The position numbers were made by a program, and so were the translations under genes. DNA of 6,384 bases from an uncultured Rikenellaceae bacterium (GTDB lineage: Bacteria > Bacteroidota > Bacteroidia > Bacteroidales > Rikenellaceae): NCBI GenBank assembly GCA_947038135.1, contig CAMQVM010000097.1, positions 1-6,384 of the forward strand. The letters are read 5' to 3'. Position 1 is the first letter of the stretch. Each line of letters opens with the position of its first letter. The notes beneath the pieces are model-generated. The model did no database searches. It saw only the letters and a list, made by a program, of their open reading frames with translations, and was not told where the DNA came from. This document shows positions 1 through 5,539 of the stretch, piece after piece.

Positions 1-218
1 CCTGCAATAATGTCAGCATCTGGATAAAGAGCCGATATTGTTGTTGCAAAGCTCTCATATACCTGCTTGCGGGCTGCTGGATATGATAGTGTTTTGCGGT
101 TGTCGCAATAAATTGGAGAGTACCAACCCGAAGCCCATGTAAAATGGTCTGTTGGACTTAGTTTTATTGCTTTAATCTCTAGTAGTGTTGAGGCTATTTC
201 TTTTGCTATTGTGCTCAT
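1..218 (-). CDS. pyrE: Orotate phosphoribosyltransferase, N-terminal part (gene runs off the left edge)
   Basis: PyrE joins orotate to PRPP to make orotidine 5'-monophosphate, the fifth step of de novo pyrimidine synthesis, in the cytosol. The minus strand from the ATG at 218 is open to the window edge and gives 72 residues. The start MSTIAKEIASTLLEIKAIKL is followed by FTWASGWYSPIYCDNRKTLS (residues 27-46), the highly conserved orotate-binding N-terminal segment of bacterial PyrE. The product stops at ALYPDADIIAG, just where the Rossmann core begins, so the PRPP-binding motif lies outside the window. The gene is divergent from the Nudix gene, with 85 bases between the starts. I recall a Nudix gene beside pyrE in other Bacteroidales, but this was not checked. 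No Shine-Dalgarno is visible and no convincing promoter could be assigned for this direction. The family call is very secure. Confidence 0.95.
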   Translation of the reverse strand, partial: MSTIAKEIASTLLEIKAIKLSPTDHFTWASGWYSPIYCDNRKTLSYPAARKQVYESFATTISALYPDADIIA

Positions 219-241
219 AATATGATTTTTTTTAGTTTAAT

Positions 242-273
242 AGTTGTAATAATAAAGTTATGTGTTAAATTTG
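242..273 (+). promoter_or_regulatory. Bacteroidota-type promoter for the Nudix/S9 unit
   Basis: A TTG element (AGTTG, 242-246) lies 19 bases upstream of TAAATTTG (266-273), which matches the Bacteroidota -7 consensus TAnnTTTG exactly. Transcription would start near 280, leaving a leader of about 24 bases before the ATG at 304. The layout (AGTTG, 19 bases, TAnnTTTG) is the same as in the repressor operon promoter further on. Inferred from the sequence pattern only. Confidence 0.6.
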
Positions 274-303
274 TAGCGTAAATATAACGATAAAATTTGT
301 AAA

Positions 304-933
304 ATGTATATATACTACAATGATAAATTCATTAATGTTGGTTTAACCAGTCACAAAGATAGTTTAAATAGTGCAATAATTATAGATAATATTGAGCAAT
401 TTTCATTTTTGCCCGATAATATACTCAATCTATTTGATAAGTATGATGCTATATACCTTGGTAATATAGCTGATTACAAGGTTCTTGAGCATCTGAAATC
501 GTGTTTTAACTATATCGAGGCAGCAGGAGGGTTAGTGCGTAATGAACTTGGTGAATCTTTGATGATTTTCAGGTCTGGCAAGTGGGATCTCCCGAAAGGT
601 AAGATGGAACTAGGCGAGAGTAGTGAAGAGTGTGCTCTTCGAGAGGTTGAAGAGGAGTGTGGAGTTGCGGGGTTAGAGCTAGGTAGTAAAATTTGCGATA
701 CATACCATATATATAATATGTATAATCAGTGGGTTTTGAAAAAAACTTACTGGTATAATATGAAATCATCTCTTGATCAACAACTTATTCCACAGCTTGA
801 AGAGGATATATCACAAGTGTGCTGGGTGAGTAGTGGGCAGCTTAGTGATAGGTTAAGTAATAGCTACCCCTCTATATTGGAGGTATTTACAACAGATGAA
901 ACAGATGCAACAGATGCGTCAGAAAATAAATAA
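304..933 (+). CDS. Nudix hydrolase
   Basis: Nudix enzymes hydrolyse nucleoside diphosphates linked to another group, using a divalent metal held by the Nudix box. The 209-residue product has a perfect box, GX5EX7REUXEEXGU: G99, E105, R113-E114-V115, E117, E118, G120, V121. It is preceded by AAGGLV (residues 73-78) and WDLPKGK (94-100), typical of the strand leading into the box. The Nudix fold covers roughly residues 68-180. Residues 1-67 form an extra N-terminal region that I cannot assign, and the last 14 residues are an acidic, threonine-rich tail encoded by a small tandem repeat. The substrate cannot be told from the sequence. The gene diverges from pyrE and is followed after 22 bases by the S9 peptidase gene with no terminator between them, so the two are probably co-transcribed. 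The ATG at 304 suits the promoter just upstream. Confidence 0.9.
   Translation: MYIYYNDKFINVGLTSHKDSLNSAIIIDNIEQFSFLPDNILNLFDKYDAIYLGNIADYKVLEHLKSCFNYIEAAGGLVRNELGESLMIFRSGKWDLPKGKMELGESSEECALREVEEECGVAGLELGSKICDTYHIYNMYNQWVLKKTYWYNMKSSLDQQLIPQLEEDISQVCWVSSGQLSDRLSNSYPSILEVFTTDETDATDASENK
892..918 (+). repeat. Three 9-base tandem units at the end of the Nudix gene
   Basis: ACAGATGAA, ACAGATGCA and ACAGATGCG follow one another in frame and encode T-D-E, T-D-A, T-D-A. They form most of the acidic C-terminal tail, outside the catalytic fold. A gain or loss of units would keep the frame. The tail probably arose by replication slippage. Confidence 0.7.
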
Positions 934-955
934 TAATAATTTAAATACATAACTC

Positions 956-3031
956 ATGAAAAAAATCTTTTTTCTCTCTTTCTTGTCGTTCTTTGCGTGC
1001 AATAAAGAGCAGGTGGTAGTCTCATTTAAGCCACAACTAACAGCGCAAGAGATAGAGTCTCGTCAATTTACTACCGAGGTAATGTTAAAAATGGGGCGTG
1101 TAGGTAATGTGCAGCTCTCTCCCGATGGCAAGGAGCTTTTGTATAGCATAACATATATTGATACACCTAATAACACTAGCTACTCTAACCTCTATCTTCT
1201 AGCAAATGAAAATGGTGCTGAGCCTCGTAATCTTACTAATGGTAACCACAAAGATTACAATGCACAGTGGTCGGAAGATAGTAAGAGTGTCTATTACCTC
1301 TCTACAAAAGGTGGCAAATCAGCTCTTTGGTGTAGTAATGTAGCCTCTAAAAAAGCCCAACAAATCAAAAGTGAAGTAGAGATTGGAGCTTTTGGTATAT
1401 CGGCAAATGGCAAAAATATGTGGTTAACTTCGCAGGTGAAAGTCGATAAGACAACAAAAGATCTATACCCCGACTATGACAAAGCAAATGTTAAGGTATA
1501 TGATGATTTAATGGTTCGTCACTGGGATTATTGGCTTGATGGAACTTATACTCACGTTTTTTCAGCCGAGATAGTTGGTGATGCAGTTGTTAACGCCGTA
1601 GATATTATGGCAGGTGAGTCGTGGGATGCTCCACTTGCTCCATATTTTGATAGTGGTGAAATTGCTATTAATAATGCGGGTACTGCAATAGCTTATACAG
1701 CTAAAAAGCTTACTGGTAAAGAGTATGCTGAGAGTACTAATTCAGATATCTTTATCTATAACATAGCTACAAAAAGCACCTTGAATATCACTGAGGGAAT
1801 GCCAGGATATGACCGTTCGCCAGTATTCTCGCCTGATGATACACAGGTTGCGTGGTTGAGCATGGAGAGGGCTAGTAATGAGTCTGACAAGCAGCGTTTA
1901 ATGGTAGTTGATTTAACCACTGGTGCTAAGAGTTATGTTACTCGTAATTTCGACTATAATGCAGGCAATGTTATATGGGAGTCGAACGATGCTTTAAGTT
2001 TTATAACTCCTTATCATGCTACTCACCAAATATGTATAGCAGAGGCAATAGATGGAGCAGAGGTTAAAATGGTAACTAAGGGGCTACACGATTATACATC
2101 TATGAGCAGAGCAGCAGATAGACGTGTAGCAGTCAAGAATACTCTCTTAACAGCCCCTGAGGTGTTTGAGGTAGATGATAAAACGGGCAAGGCTGAGCAA
2201 GTTACATTTATCAATAAAGAGATATTTGATAATCTTGATATGCCAGCGTTCGAAAAGCGTATGGTTACCACAACCGATAACAAGCAGATGTTGGTGTGGG
2301 TTCTTACACCTCCAAAGTTTGATGCTGCAAAGAAATATCCAACCCTGCTTTATTGTCAAGGTGGACCGCAGAGTGTGGTAAGTCAGTTTTGGAGCTATCG
2401 TTGGAATTTAGCACTTATGGCAGCTGAAGGTTATGTTGTAGTTGCTCCTAACCGTCGAGGTCTGCCATCATTTGGTAGCGAGTGGCTAGATCAGATATCA
2501 GGCGATTATAGCGGGCAAAATATAAAAGATTACCTTAGCGCTATTGATGATGTGAGCAGAGAGCCTTATGTTGATGTTGATCGTAGAGCTTGTGTAGGTG
2601 CGAGCTATGGAGGCTACTCTACATATTTCTTAGCTGGGCATCATGAGGGGCGTTTTAAAGCGTTTATATCGCACTGTGGTATGTTTAATTTTAGCAGCTT
2701 CTACCTCTCTACCGAAGAGCTATGGTTCCCTAATAACGATATAGGTGGTGCACCTTGGAAAGATAACGCTACTGTCAAGCGCTCTTATGCCAACTCACCG
2801 CATAACTTTGTCGATAAATGGGATACACCTATACTTATTATAGTTGGGCAGAATGATTATCGTATACCTTATACCGAAAGTCTTCAAGCCTTTACTGCTG
2901 CACGTCTTAAAGGGCTTGACTCTCGCTTGGTGTTTTTTGAAGATGAAGGACATCAAGTCTTCAAACCACAAAACTCTACTATTTGGCATAAAGAGTTTTT
3001 TGGCTGGCTTGACAAGTATCTTAAAAATTAA
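956..3031 (+). CDS. S9-family serine peptidase, DPP5-like dipeptidyl peptidase, exported
   Basis: This family removes dipeptides (or small acyl-peptides) from the N-terminus of oligopeptides, feeding peptide catabolism in the cell envelope. The product has 691 residues. A short signal peptide (KK then IFFLSFLSFFA) ends at Cys15, so it may be a lipoprotein, although the lipobox is imperfect. Residues about 40-420 look like a beta-propeller with PD40/WD40-like strands (LSPDGKELLYS near 54, WSEDSKSVYYLS near 105, FSPDDTQVAWLS near 291). Residues about 435-691 are the alpha/beta-hydrolase domain. QGGP (468-471) is the oxyanion-hole loop, Ser550 in GASYGGY the nucleophile, Asp634 in GQNDYRIPY and His666 in DEGHQVF the rest of the triad. 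Length, triad spacing and the MVRHWDYWLDG segment (186-196) fit P. gingivalis DPP5, which prefers hydrophobic residues at P1. Acylaminoacyl-peptidase activity is the main alternative. It follows the Nudix gene by 22 bases and ends before a strong terminator. Confidence 0.9.
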   Translation: MKKIFFLSFLSFFACNKEQVVVSFKPQLTAQEIESRQFTTEVMLKMGRVGNVQLSPDGKELLYSITYIDTPNNTSYSNLYLLANENGAEPRNLTNGNHKDYNAQWSEDSKSVYYLSTKGGKSALWCSNVASKKAQQIKSEVEIGAFGISANGKNMWLTSQVKVDKTTKDLYPDYDKANVKVYDDLMVRHWDYWLDGTYTHVFSAEIVGDAVVNAVDIMAGESWDAPLAPYFDSGEIAINNAGTAIAYTAKKLTGKEYAESTNSDIFIYNIATKSTLNITEGMPGYDRSPVFSPDDTQVAWLSMERASNESDKQRLMVVDLTTGAKSYVTRNFDYNAGNVIWESNDALSFITPYHATHQICIAEAIDGAEVKMVTKGLHDYTSMSRAADRRVAVKNTLLTAPEVFEVDDKTGKAEQVTFINKEIFDNLDMPAFEKRMVTTTDNKQMLVWVLTPPKFDAAKKYPTLLYCQGGPQSVVSQFWSYRWNLALMAAEGYVVVAPNRRGLPSFGSEWLDQISGDYSGQNIKDYLSAIDDVSREPYVDVDRRACVGASYGGYSTYFLAGHHEGRFKAFISHCGMFNFSSFYLSTEELWFPNNDIGGAPWKDNATVKRSYANSPHNFVDKWDTPILIIVGQNDYRIPYTESLQAFTAARLKGLDSRLVFFEDEGHQVFKPQNSTIWHKEFFGWLDKYLKN

Positions 3032-3051
3032 ATTTACCCATTATAAATATC

Positions 3052-3099
3052 AATATCTCTCAAAAATTCAATTTTATGAATTTCGAGAGATATTTTTTT
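3052..3099 (+). terminator. Intrinsic terminator after the S9 peptidase gene
   Basis: AATATCTCTC (3052-3061) pairs perfectly with GAGAGATATT (3085-3094). Inside it AAATTC (3064-3069) pairs with GAATTT (3078-3083), separated from the outer stem by a small internal loop, with an 8-base apical loop (3070-3077). The hairpin runs into a T-tract through 3099. It lies 20 bases after the S9 stop codon and separates that unit from the repressor operon. Confidence 0.88.
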
Positions 3100-3137
3100 A
3101 TGTTGTAATGTATTGACAATCAACTATAACTACACTA

Positions 3138-3154
3138 AACTATAATTTATAGTT
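3138..3154. promoter_or_regulatory. Upstream palindromic operator of the BlaI-type repressor
   Basis: AACTATAATTTATAGTT is a perfect inverted repeat: 8-base arms AACTATAA and TTATAGTT around a single central T. It resembles the BlaI/MecI operator type (TACAnnTGTA-like dyads with ACTA/TAGT outer ends). Its centre (3146) is exactly 21 bases from the centre of the second operator, so both lie on the same face of the helix. A further half-site, AACTATAA, lies at 3122-3129 without a matching right arm. Binding by the adjacent repressor is inferred. Confidence 0.75.
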
Positions 3155-3158
3155 AATA

Positions 3159-3175
3159 AACTACAACTTATAGTT
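3159..3175. promoter_or_regulatory. Downstream palindromic operator, overlapping the promoter
   Basis: AACTACAACTTATAGTT has the same arms as the upstream operator, with one mismatch (AACTACAA for AACTATAA), centred at 3167. Its right end overlaps the TTG of the presumed -33 element (3174-3176). A repressor dimer here would block polymerase directly, which is the usual autoregulatory arrangement for BlaI-type repressors. Confidence 0.75.
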
Positions 3176-3203
3176 GGATAATTAAATAAAACGATTACCT
3201 TTG
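3174..3203 (+). promoter_or_regulatory. Promoter of the repressor/M56 operon
   Basis: TTG (3174-3176) is 19 bases upstream of TACCTTTG (3196-3203), an exact match to TAnnTTTG. The transcript would start near 3210, about 23 bases before the first ATG. The upstream element coincides with the end of the second operator, which supports negative autoregulation. Confidence 0.7.
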
Positions 3204-3232
3204 TATAAACAGTAAATATAAAATATAAAGCT

Positions 3233-3595
3233 ATGATGAAAATAACGTCAAAAGAAGAGGAGATAATGAATATCTTATGGGCAAAAGATAGACCTATTTT
3301 TGTGAAAGAGATATGGGAGTCTTACAGTGAGCCAAAGCCCCATATCAACACTTTGTCTACTATAATAAGGAGTTTAGAAGAGAAGGGTTTTTTATCACAC
3401 AACTCTTTTGGAGGAAGCCATCAATACTATGTTGTAATAACCAAAGAGCAGTTTAAAAATAGGTCGCTTAAAGAAGTGATAGGTAAATATTACGACAACT
3501 CTCTATTTTCAGCAATATCATCGCTAGTGAGTGATAAGGCTATTTCGGTAGATGAGTTGAAGGAGTTGATAGATATAGTAGAGAAAGGGAGATAG
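3233..3595 (+). CDS. BlaI/MecI/CopY-family winged-helix repressor
   Basis: These small dimeric repressors bind palindromic operators and are inactivated, in the classic systems by proteolysis, after their partner M56 protein is triggered. The product has 120 residues, the usual family length. KITSKEEEIMNILW (3-16) is the characteristic first helix. NTLSTIIRSLEEKGFL (39-54) is the recognition helix and its continuation. SFGGSHQYYVVI (58-69) forms the wing. Residues from about 75 on (LKEVIGKYYDNSLFSAISSLVSD, then an acidic helix) are the dimerisation part. Two adjacent ATGs (3233 and 3236) could serve as start; the difference is one Met. The stop is 2 bases before the M56 start, so the two are probably translationally coupled. 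Two palindromes in front of the gene are the likely operators. No antibiotic-resistance gene is nearby, so a role in beta-lactam response is not implied. Confidence 0.92.
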   Translation: MMKITSKEEEIMNILWAKDRPIFVKEIWESYSEPKPHINTLSTIIRSLEEKGFLSHNSFGGSHQYYVVITKEQFKNRSLKEVIGKYYDNSLFSAISSLVSDKAISVDELKELIDIVEKGR

Positions 3596-3597
3596 AT

Positions 3598-5199
3598 ATG
3601 GGCGTGTTTTTGGTTTACATTATAAAGTCGGCATTGTGCCTTGGCTTCTTTTATATATTCAATAAATTGGTTTTGAGTGGTGAAACATTCCATGGTGTTA
3701 ATAGAGCTTTATGGTTGTTGGTTGTGGGTGTCTCTTTGATACTACCATTTGTAGAGTGGGGGTGGTTTGTTGCTCCTACGGTTGCAGGCACACCGATAGA
3801 ATTTTCATCATCATTAATGACTACTCCTATTGATGTACAGTTACCGCAGCAAAATGAAGCCCTTTATTTAACTGTAAAATATATTCTTGTTACCTATATA
3901 ATAGGTGTGGTGATTTTAGGCATAAGGCTTCTTATCTCCTATCTTGATCTTGCTTCTATTATTTTGTCTAAAAGAGATGAGTGTGAAAGCAGTGCTTTAG
4001 AGTTGCTAGCTCGTTGTAAGAGTGTGGTAGGACTAAAAAAAGAGGTGACTCTTATAATTCATGATAAAAAGATGTCGCCCTTTAGCTGGATGAACTATAT
4101 AATAATATCTCGAGCTGATATGATTGATGATGGCAAAGAGATAATTATTCACGAGTTAGCTCATATTAAGTACCGTCACTCTTGGGATATCGTCCTTATA
4201 GATATGCTGGTAATATTTCAGTGGTTCAATCCTGTTGTGTGGCTCTATAAGCAGGCGCTTTTGCAGACTCACGAATATATGGCAGATAAATTAGTACTCG
4301 ACACCGGTGTTAACACAAAATTATATCAATTATTATTAATTAAAAAGACTGTTGATAAATGTCACTGTTACTCAATGACTAGCAGCCTTAATCACAGTAA
4401 GCTTAAAAATCGAATTATTATGATGATGAAACAAGAATCAAGTAAATGGGCAGTTGCAAAATGTTTGTATGTACTCCCTTTAGCGTGTTTGTCGGCAACA
4501 TTGTTTGCCTCTCCGAGAGTTGCTAACCAGTTTAGTGAAATCTCCTCTTTAGCCACTTTATCTAACTACGAAGCATTGAATGTTGCTACTGAGCCCGAGG
4601 TAACAGTTAATATTATTCAAGGAGTAACCGATACTATTTATAGCAAGTGGTCAAAAGACTCTTCTGATACACAAACTAAACTTGTTATTCGTGGCAAGGA
4701 GTATGCAGACCTTCTGATTTTAGTAAATGGTAAGGAACATAAAGACCTTTCTGGTATCTCGCCAGATGATATAGAGTCTTTATCAGTACTGAAAGATAAA
4801 GCAGCTACTGATGTTTATGGCGAAAAAGGTAAGAAGGGTGTTATATTAATAACGTTGAAAGATGGTGCTAAGGTTGATAGTAACAGTGAAGTAGTATTGC
4901 CTGTTAAGCCCGCAAAAGATAGCTCGAAGTCAGCTACTGTATCTGATAGAGTAGATACAGATGATGTAGTTGTGGTTGGTCACCGAAGTCAAGATTCTAC
5001 AAATGAGTTGGTTTATAGAGTCCCTAAAGGAGGCAAAAAACCTCTGCTTATTATAGACGGCAAGGAGAGTGTAGATATGCCTAACGCAGAAGATGTTGAT
5101 TCAATGTCTGTGCTGAAAGATAAAGCCGCTACGGATCTATATGGTGCTAAAGGAAAAAATGGAGTTATCTTGATCACGCTTAAAAAAGCTGGTAAATAG
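3598..5199 (+). CDS. M56 (BlaR1/MecR1-type) membrane metalloprotease with two SusC-plug-like C-terminal modules
   Basis: BlaR1-type proteins carry a periplasmic signal across the membrane and activate a cytosolic zinc protease, which relieves repression by the partner repressor. The 533-residue product has likely membrane segments at about 4-26, 36-57, 92-115 and 284-304. Between the third and fourth lies the M56 domain with HELAH (185-189) and the third zinc ligand Glu226 in HEYMAD, so the protease looks active. The part after 305 should be periplasmic. It lacks any penicillin-binding sensor. Instead it has two related modules (373-421 and 483-529) containing VLKDKAATD(V/L)YG and GVILITLK, as in the plug of SusC-type TonB-dependent receptors. 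The second is preceded by VVVVGHRSQ (457-465), like the VVVVGYGTQ linker of SusC proteins. It forms an operon with the repressor gene, starting 2 bases after its stop. What it senses is unknown. Confidence 0.9.
   Translation: MGVFLVYIIKSALCLGFFYIFNKLVLSGETFHGVNRALWLLVVGVSLILPFVEWGWFVAPTVAGTPIEFSSSLMTTPIDVQLPQQNEALYLTVKYILVTYIIGVVILGIRLLISYLDLASIILSKRDECESSALELLARCKSVVGLKKEVTLIIHDKKMSPFSWMNYIIISRADMIDDGKEIIIHELAHIKYRHSWDIVLIDMLVIFQWFNPVVWLYKQALLQTHEYMADKLVLDTGVNTKLYQLLLIKKTVDKCHCYSMTSSLNHSKLKNRIIMMMKQESSKWAVAKCLYVLPLACLSATLFASPRVANQFSEISSLATLSNYEALNVATEPEVTVNIIQGVTDTIYSKWSKDSSDTQTKLVIRGKEYADLLILVNGKEHKDLSGISPDDIESLSVLKDKAATDVYGEKGKKGVILITLKDGAKVDSNSEVVLPVKPAKDSSKSATVSDRVDTDDVVVVGHRSQDSTNELVYRVPKGGKKPLLIIDGKESVDMPNAEDVDSMSVLKDKAATDLYGAKGKNGVILITLKKAGK
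4714..4860 (+). repeat. First plug-like module of the M56 protein
   Basis: Residues 373-421. It opens with LILVNGKE, continues with ISPDDIESLSVLKDKAATDV and ends with GKKGVILITLK. This is the pattern of the SusC-type plug (an IDG turn, then DIES, VLKD, ATA-YG, GVI-ITTK). Compared with the second module, the protein is closely alike while the DNA differs at many third codon positions, so the duplication is not recent. Confidence 0.8.
5044..5184 (+). repeat. Second plug-like module of the M56 protein
   Basis: Residues 483-529. LLIIDGKE, then DVDSMSVLKDKAATDLYG, then GKNGVILITLK. It is 108-110 residues downstream of the first copy and two residues shorter in the middle. Unlike the first copy it has the VVVVGHRSQ linker motif before it. 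The protein ends four residues later, so nothing corresponding to a beta-barrel follows. Confidence 0.8.
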
Positions 5200-5235
5200 G
5201 TAAATTCACAATTTAAGTATTATTACTTTATAATT

Positions 5236-5270
5236 GGGCTATTTGCAAAACTTGGTTTTGTGAGTAGCCC
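5236..5270. repeat. Hairpin 1 after the M56 gene (possible terminator)
   Basis: GGGCTATTTGCAAAAC (5236-5251) can pair over its full 16 bases with GTTTTGTGAGTAGCCC (5255-5270) if G-U pairs are allowed, leaving a TTG loop. It is followed by TTTATAG, a poor T-tract, so termination would be weak. It is clearly related in sequence to hairpin 2 just downstream. Confidence 0.75.
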
Positions 5271-5277
5271 TTTATAG
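5261..5277. repeat. 17-base repeat, copy A
   Basis: TGAGTAGCCCTTTATAG occurs here, spanning the end of hairpin 1, and again without change at 5523-5539. The core GCCCTTTATAG has a third copy at 5511-5521. Confidence 0.8.
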
Positions 5278-5312
5278 GGTAATTCGCAAAACCTCGGTTT
5301 TGCGAATTACCC
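5277..5312. repeat. Hairpin 2: perfect 16-base inverted repeat
   Basis: GGGTAATTCGCAAAAC (5277-5292) and GTTTTGCGAATTACCC (5297-5312) are exact reverse complements around a CTCG loop. There is no T-tract on either side. The arms share their outer GGG and inner GCAAAAC with hairpin 1, so the two look like copies of one mobile or repeated intergenic element rather than independent terminators. Confidence 0.85.
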
Positions 5313-5313
5313 A

Positions 5314-5328
5314 GCTCCCTAAGGGAGT
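5314..5328. repeat. Hairpin 3, short
   Basis: CTCCC (5315-5319) and GGGAG (5323-5327) pair around a TAA loop, with a possible outer G-U pair. It has no T-tract. It stands directly after hairpin 2. Confidence 0.55.
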
Positions 5329-5335
5329 CACCAAG

Positions 5336-5360
5336 CACCTAAGGCACGTAGGTGTTTTTT
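5336..5360 (+). terminator. Intrinsic terminator for the repressor/M56 operon
   Basis: CACCTA (5336-5341) pairs with TAGGTG (5349-5354) around a 7-base loop and is followed by six T (5355-5360). It is the first structure after the M56 stop with a proper T-tract on the plus strand, about 135 bases downstream of the gene. Confidence 0.65.
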
Positions 5361-5364
5361 GCGA

Positions 5365-5389
5365 GCTCTTTAGAGCACCACTTTTTTTT
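5365..5389 (+). terminator. Second, weaker terminator-like hairpin
   Basis: GCTC (5365-5368) and GAGC (5373-5376) pair around TTTA. A CCAC-containing spacer separates this short stem from a run of eight T (5382-5389). The four-pair stem alone is weak; it may act as a back-up to the terminator just before it. Confidence 0.4.
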
Positions 5390-5510
5390 AAAGCGTAAAT
5401 AAAAATTGTATTACCCCAAAAACAGCTATATGTTCTGTTCTGTGGGTGATTTATTAATAAAAACTATACCTAAATAGTTGATAATATGTGTATTTAAGGT
5501 CTTGCGAATC
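5390..5510. other. AT-rich spacer between convergent genes, no gene seen
   Basis: Part of the 334-base stretch without a gene between the M56 stop (5199) and the broken cysteine hydrolase (5534). After the hairpins this section is AT-rich. I see no coding region, RNA gene or promoter of note in it. TTGCGAAT near its end (5502-5509) matches part of the 3' arm of hairpin 2 and seems to belong to a decayed copy of that element. Confidence 0.5.
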
Positions 5511-5539
5511 GCCCTTTATAGTTGAGTAGCCCTTTATAG
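5502..5539. repeat. Decayed copies of the hairpin element, including 17-base repeat copy B
   Basis: TTGCGAAT (5502-5509) recalls the 3' arm of hairpin 2. It is followed by GCCCTTTATAG (5511-5521) and then by TGAGTAGCCCTTTATAG (5523-5539), identical to 5261-5277. The 5' arms are missing, so these are partial copies. The last copy overlaps the final two codons of the broken cysteine hydrolase gene. Confidence 0.65.

Noticed and set aside
219..300. Promoter for pyrE on the minus strand (TAACTTTA or TATATTTA as -7 element)
   Set aside because: Both lack the final G of TAnnTTTG and no good upstream element lies at 19-20 bases. Too weak to annotate.
2844..3116. Plus-strand open frame of 90 codons over the end of the S9 gene
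   Set aside because: It overlaps the catalytic domain of the S9 peptidase in another frame and runs through its terminator; no family features.
3113..3146. TTGACA (3113-3118) and TATAAT (3141-3146), resembling a sigma-70 promoter
   Set aside because: The spacer is 22 bases, too long for the usual 17, and the phylum uses TAnnTTTG-type promoters. A much better match lies at 3174-3203.
3233..5199. Beta-lactam resistance regulatory system (blaI-blaR1)
   Set aside because: The families match, but there is no penicillin-binding sensor domain and no beta-lactamase or PBP gene in the window, so a resistance role is not supported.
5236..5389. CRISPR array or transposon end
   Set aside because: The repeats are irregular in spacing and sequence and form hairpins back to back; no spacers, transposase or target-site duplication are visible.
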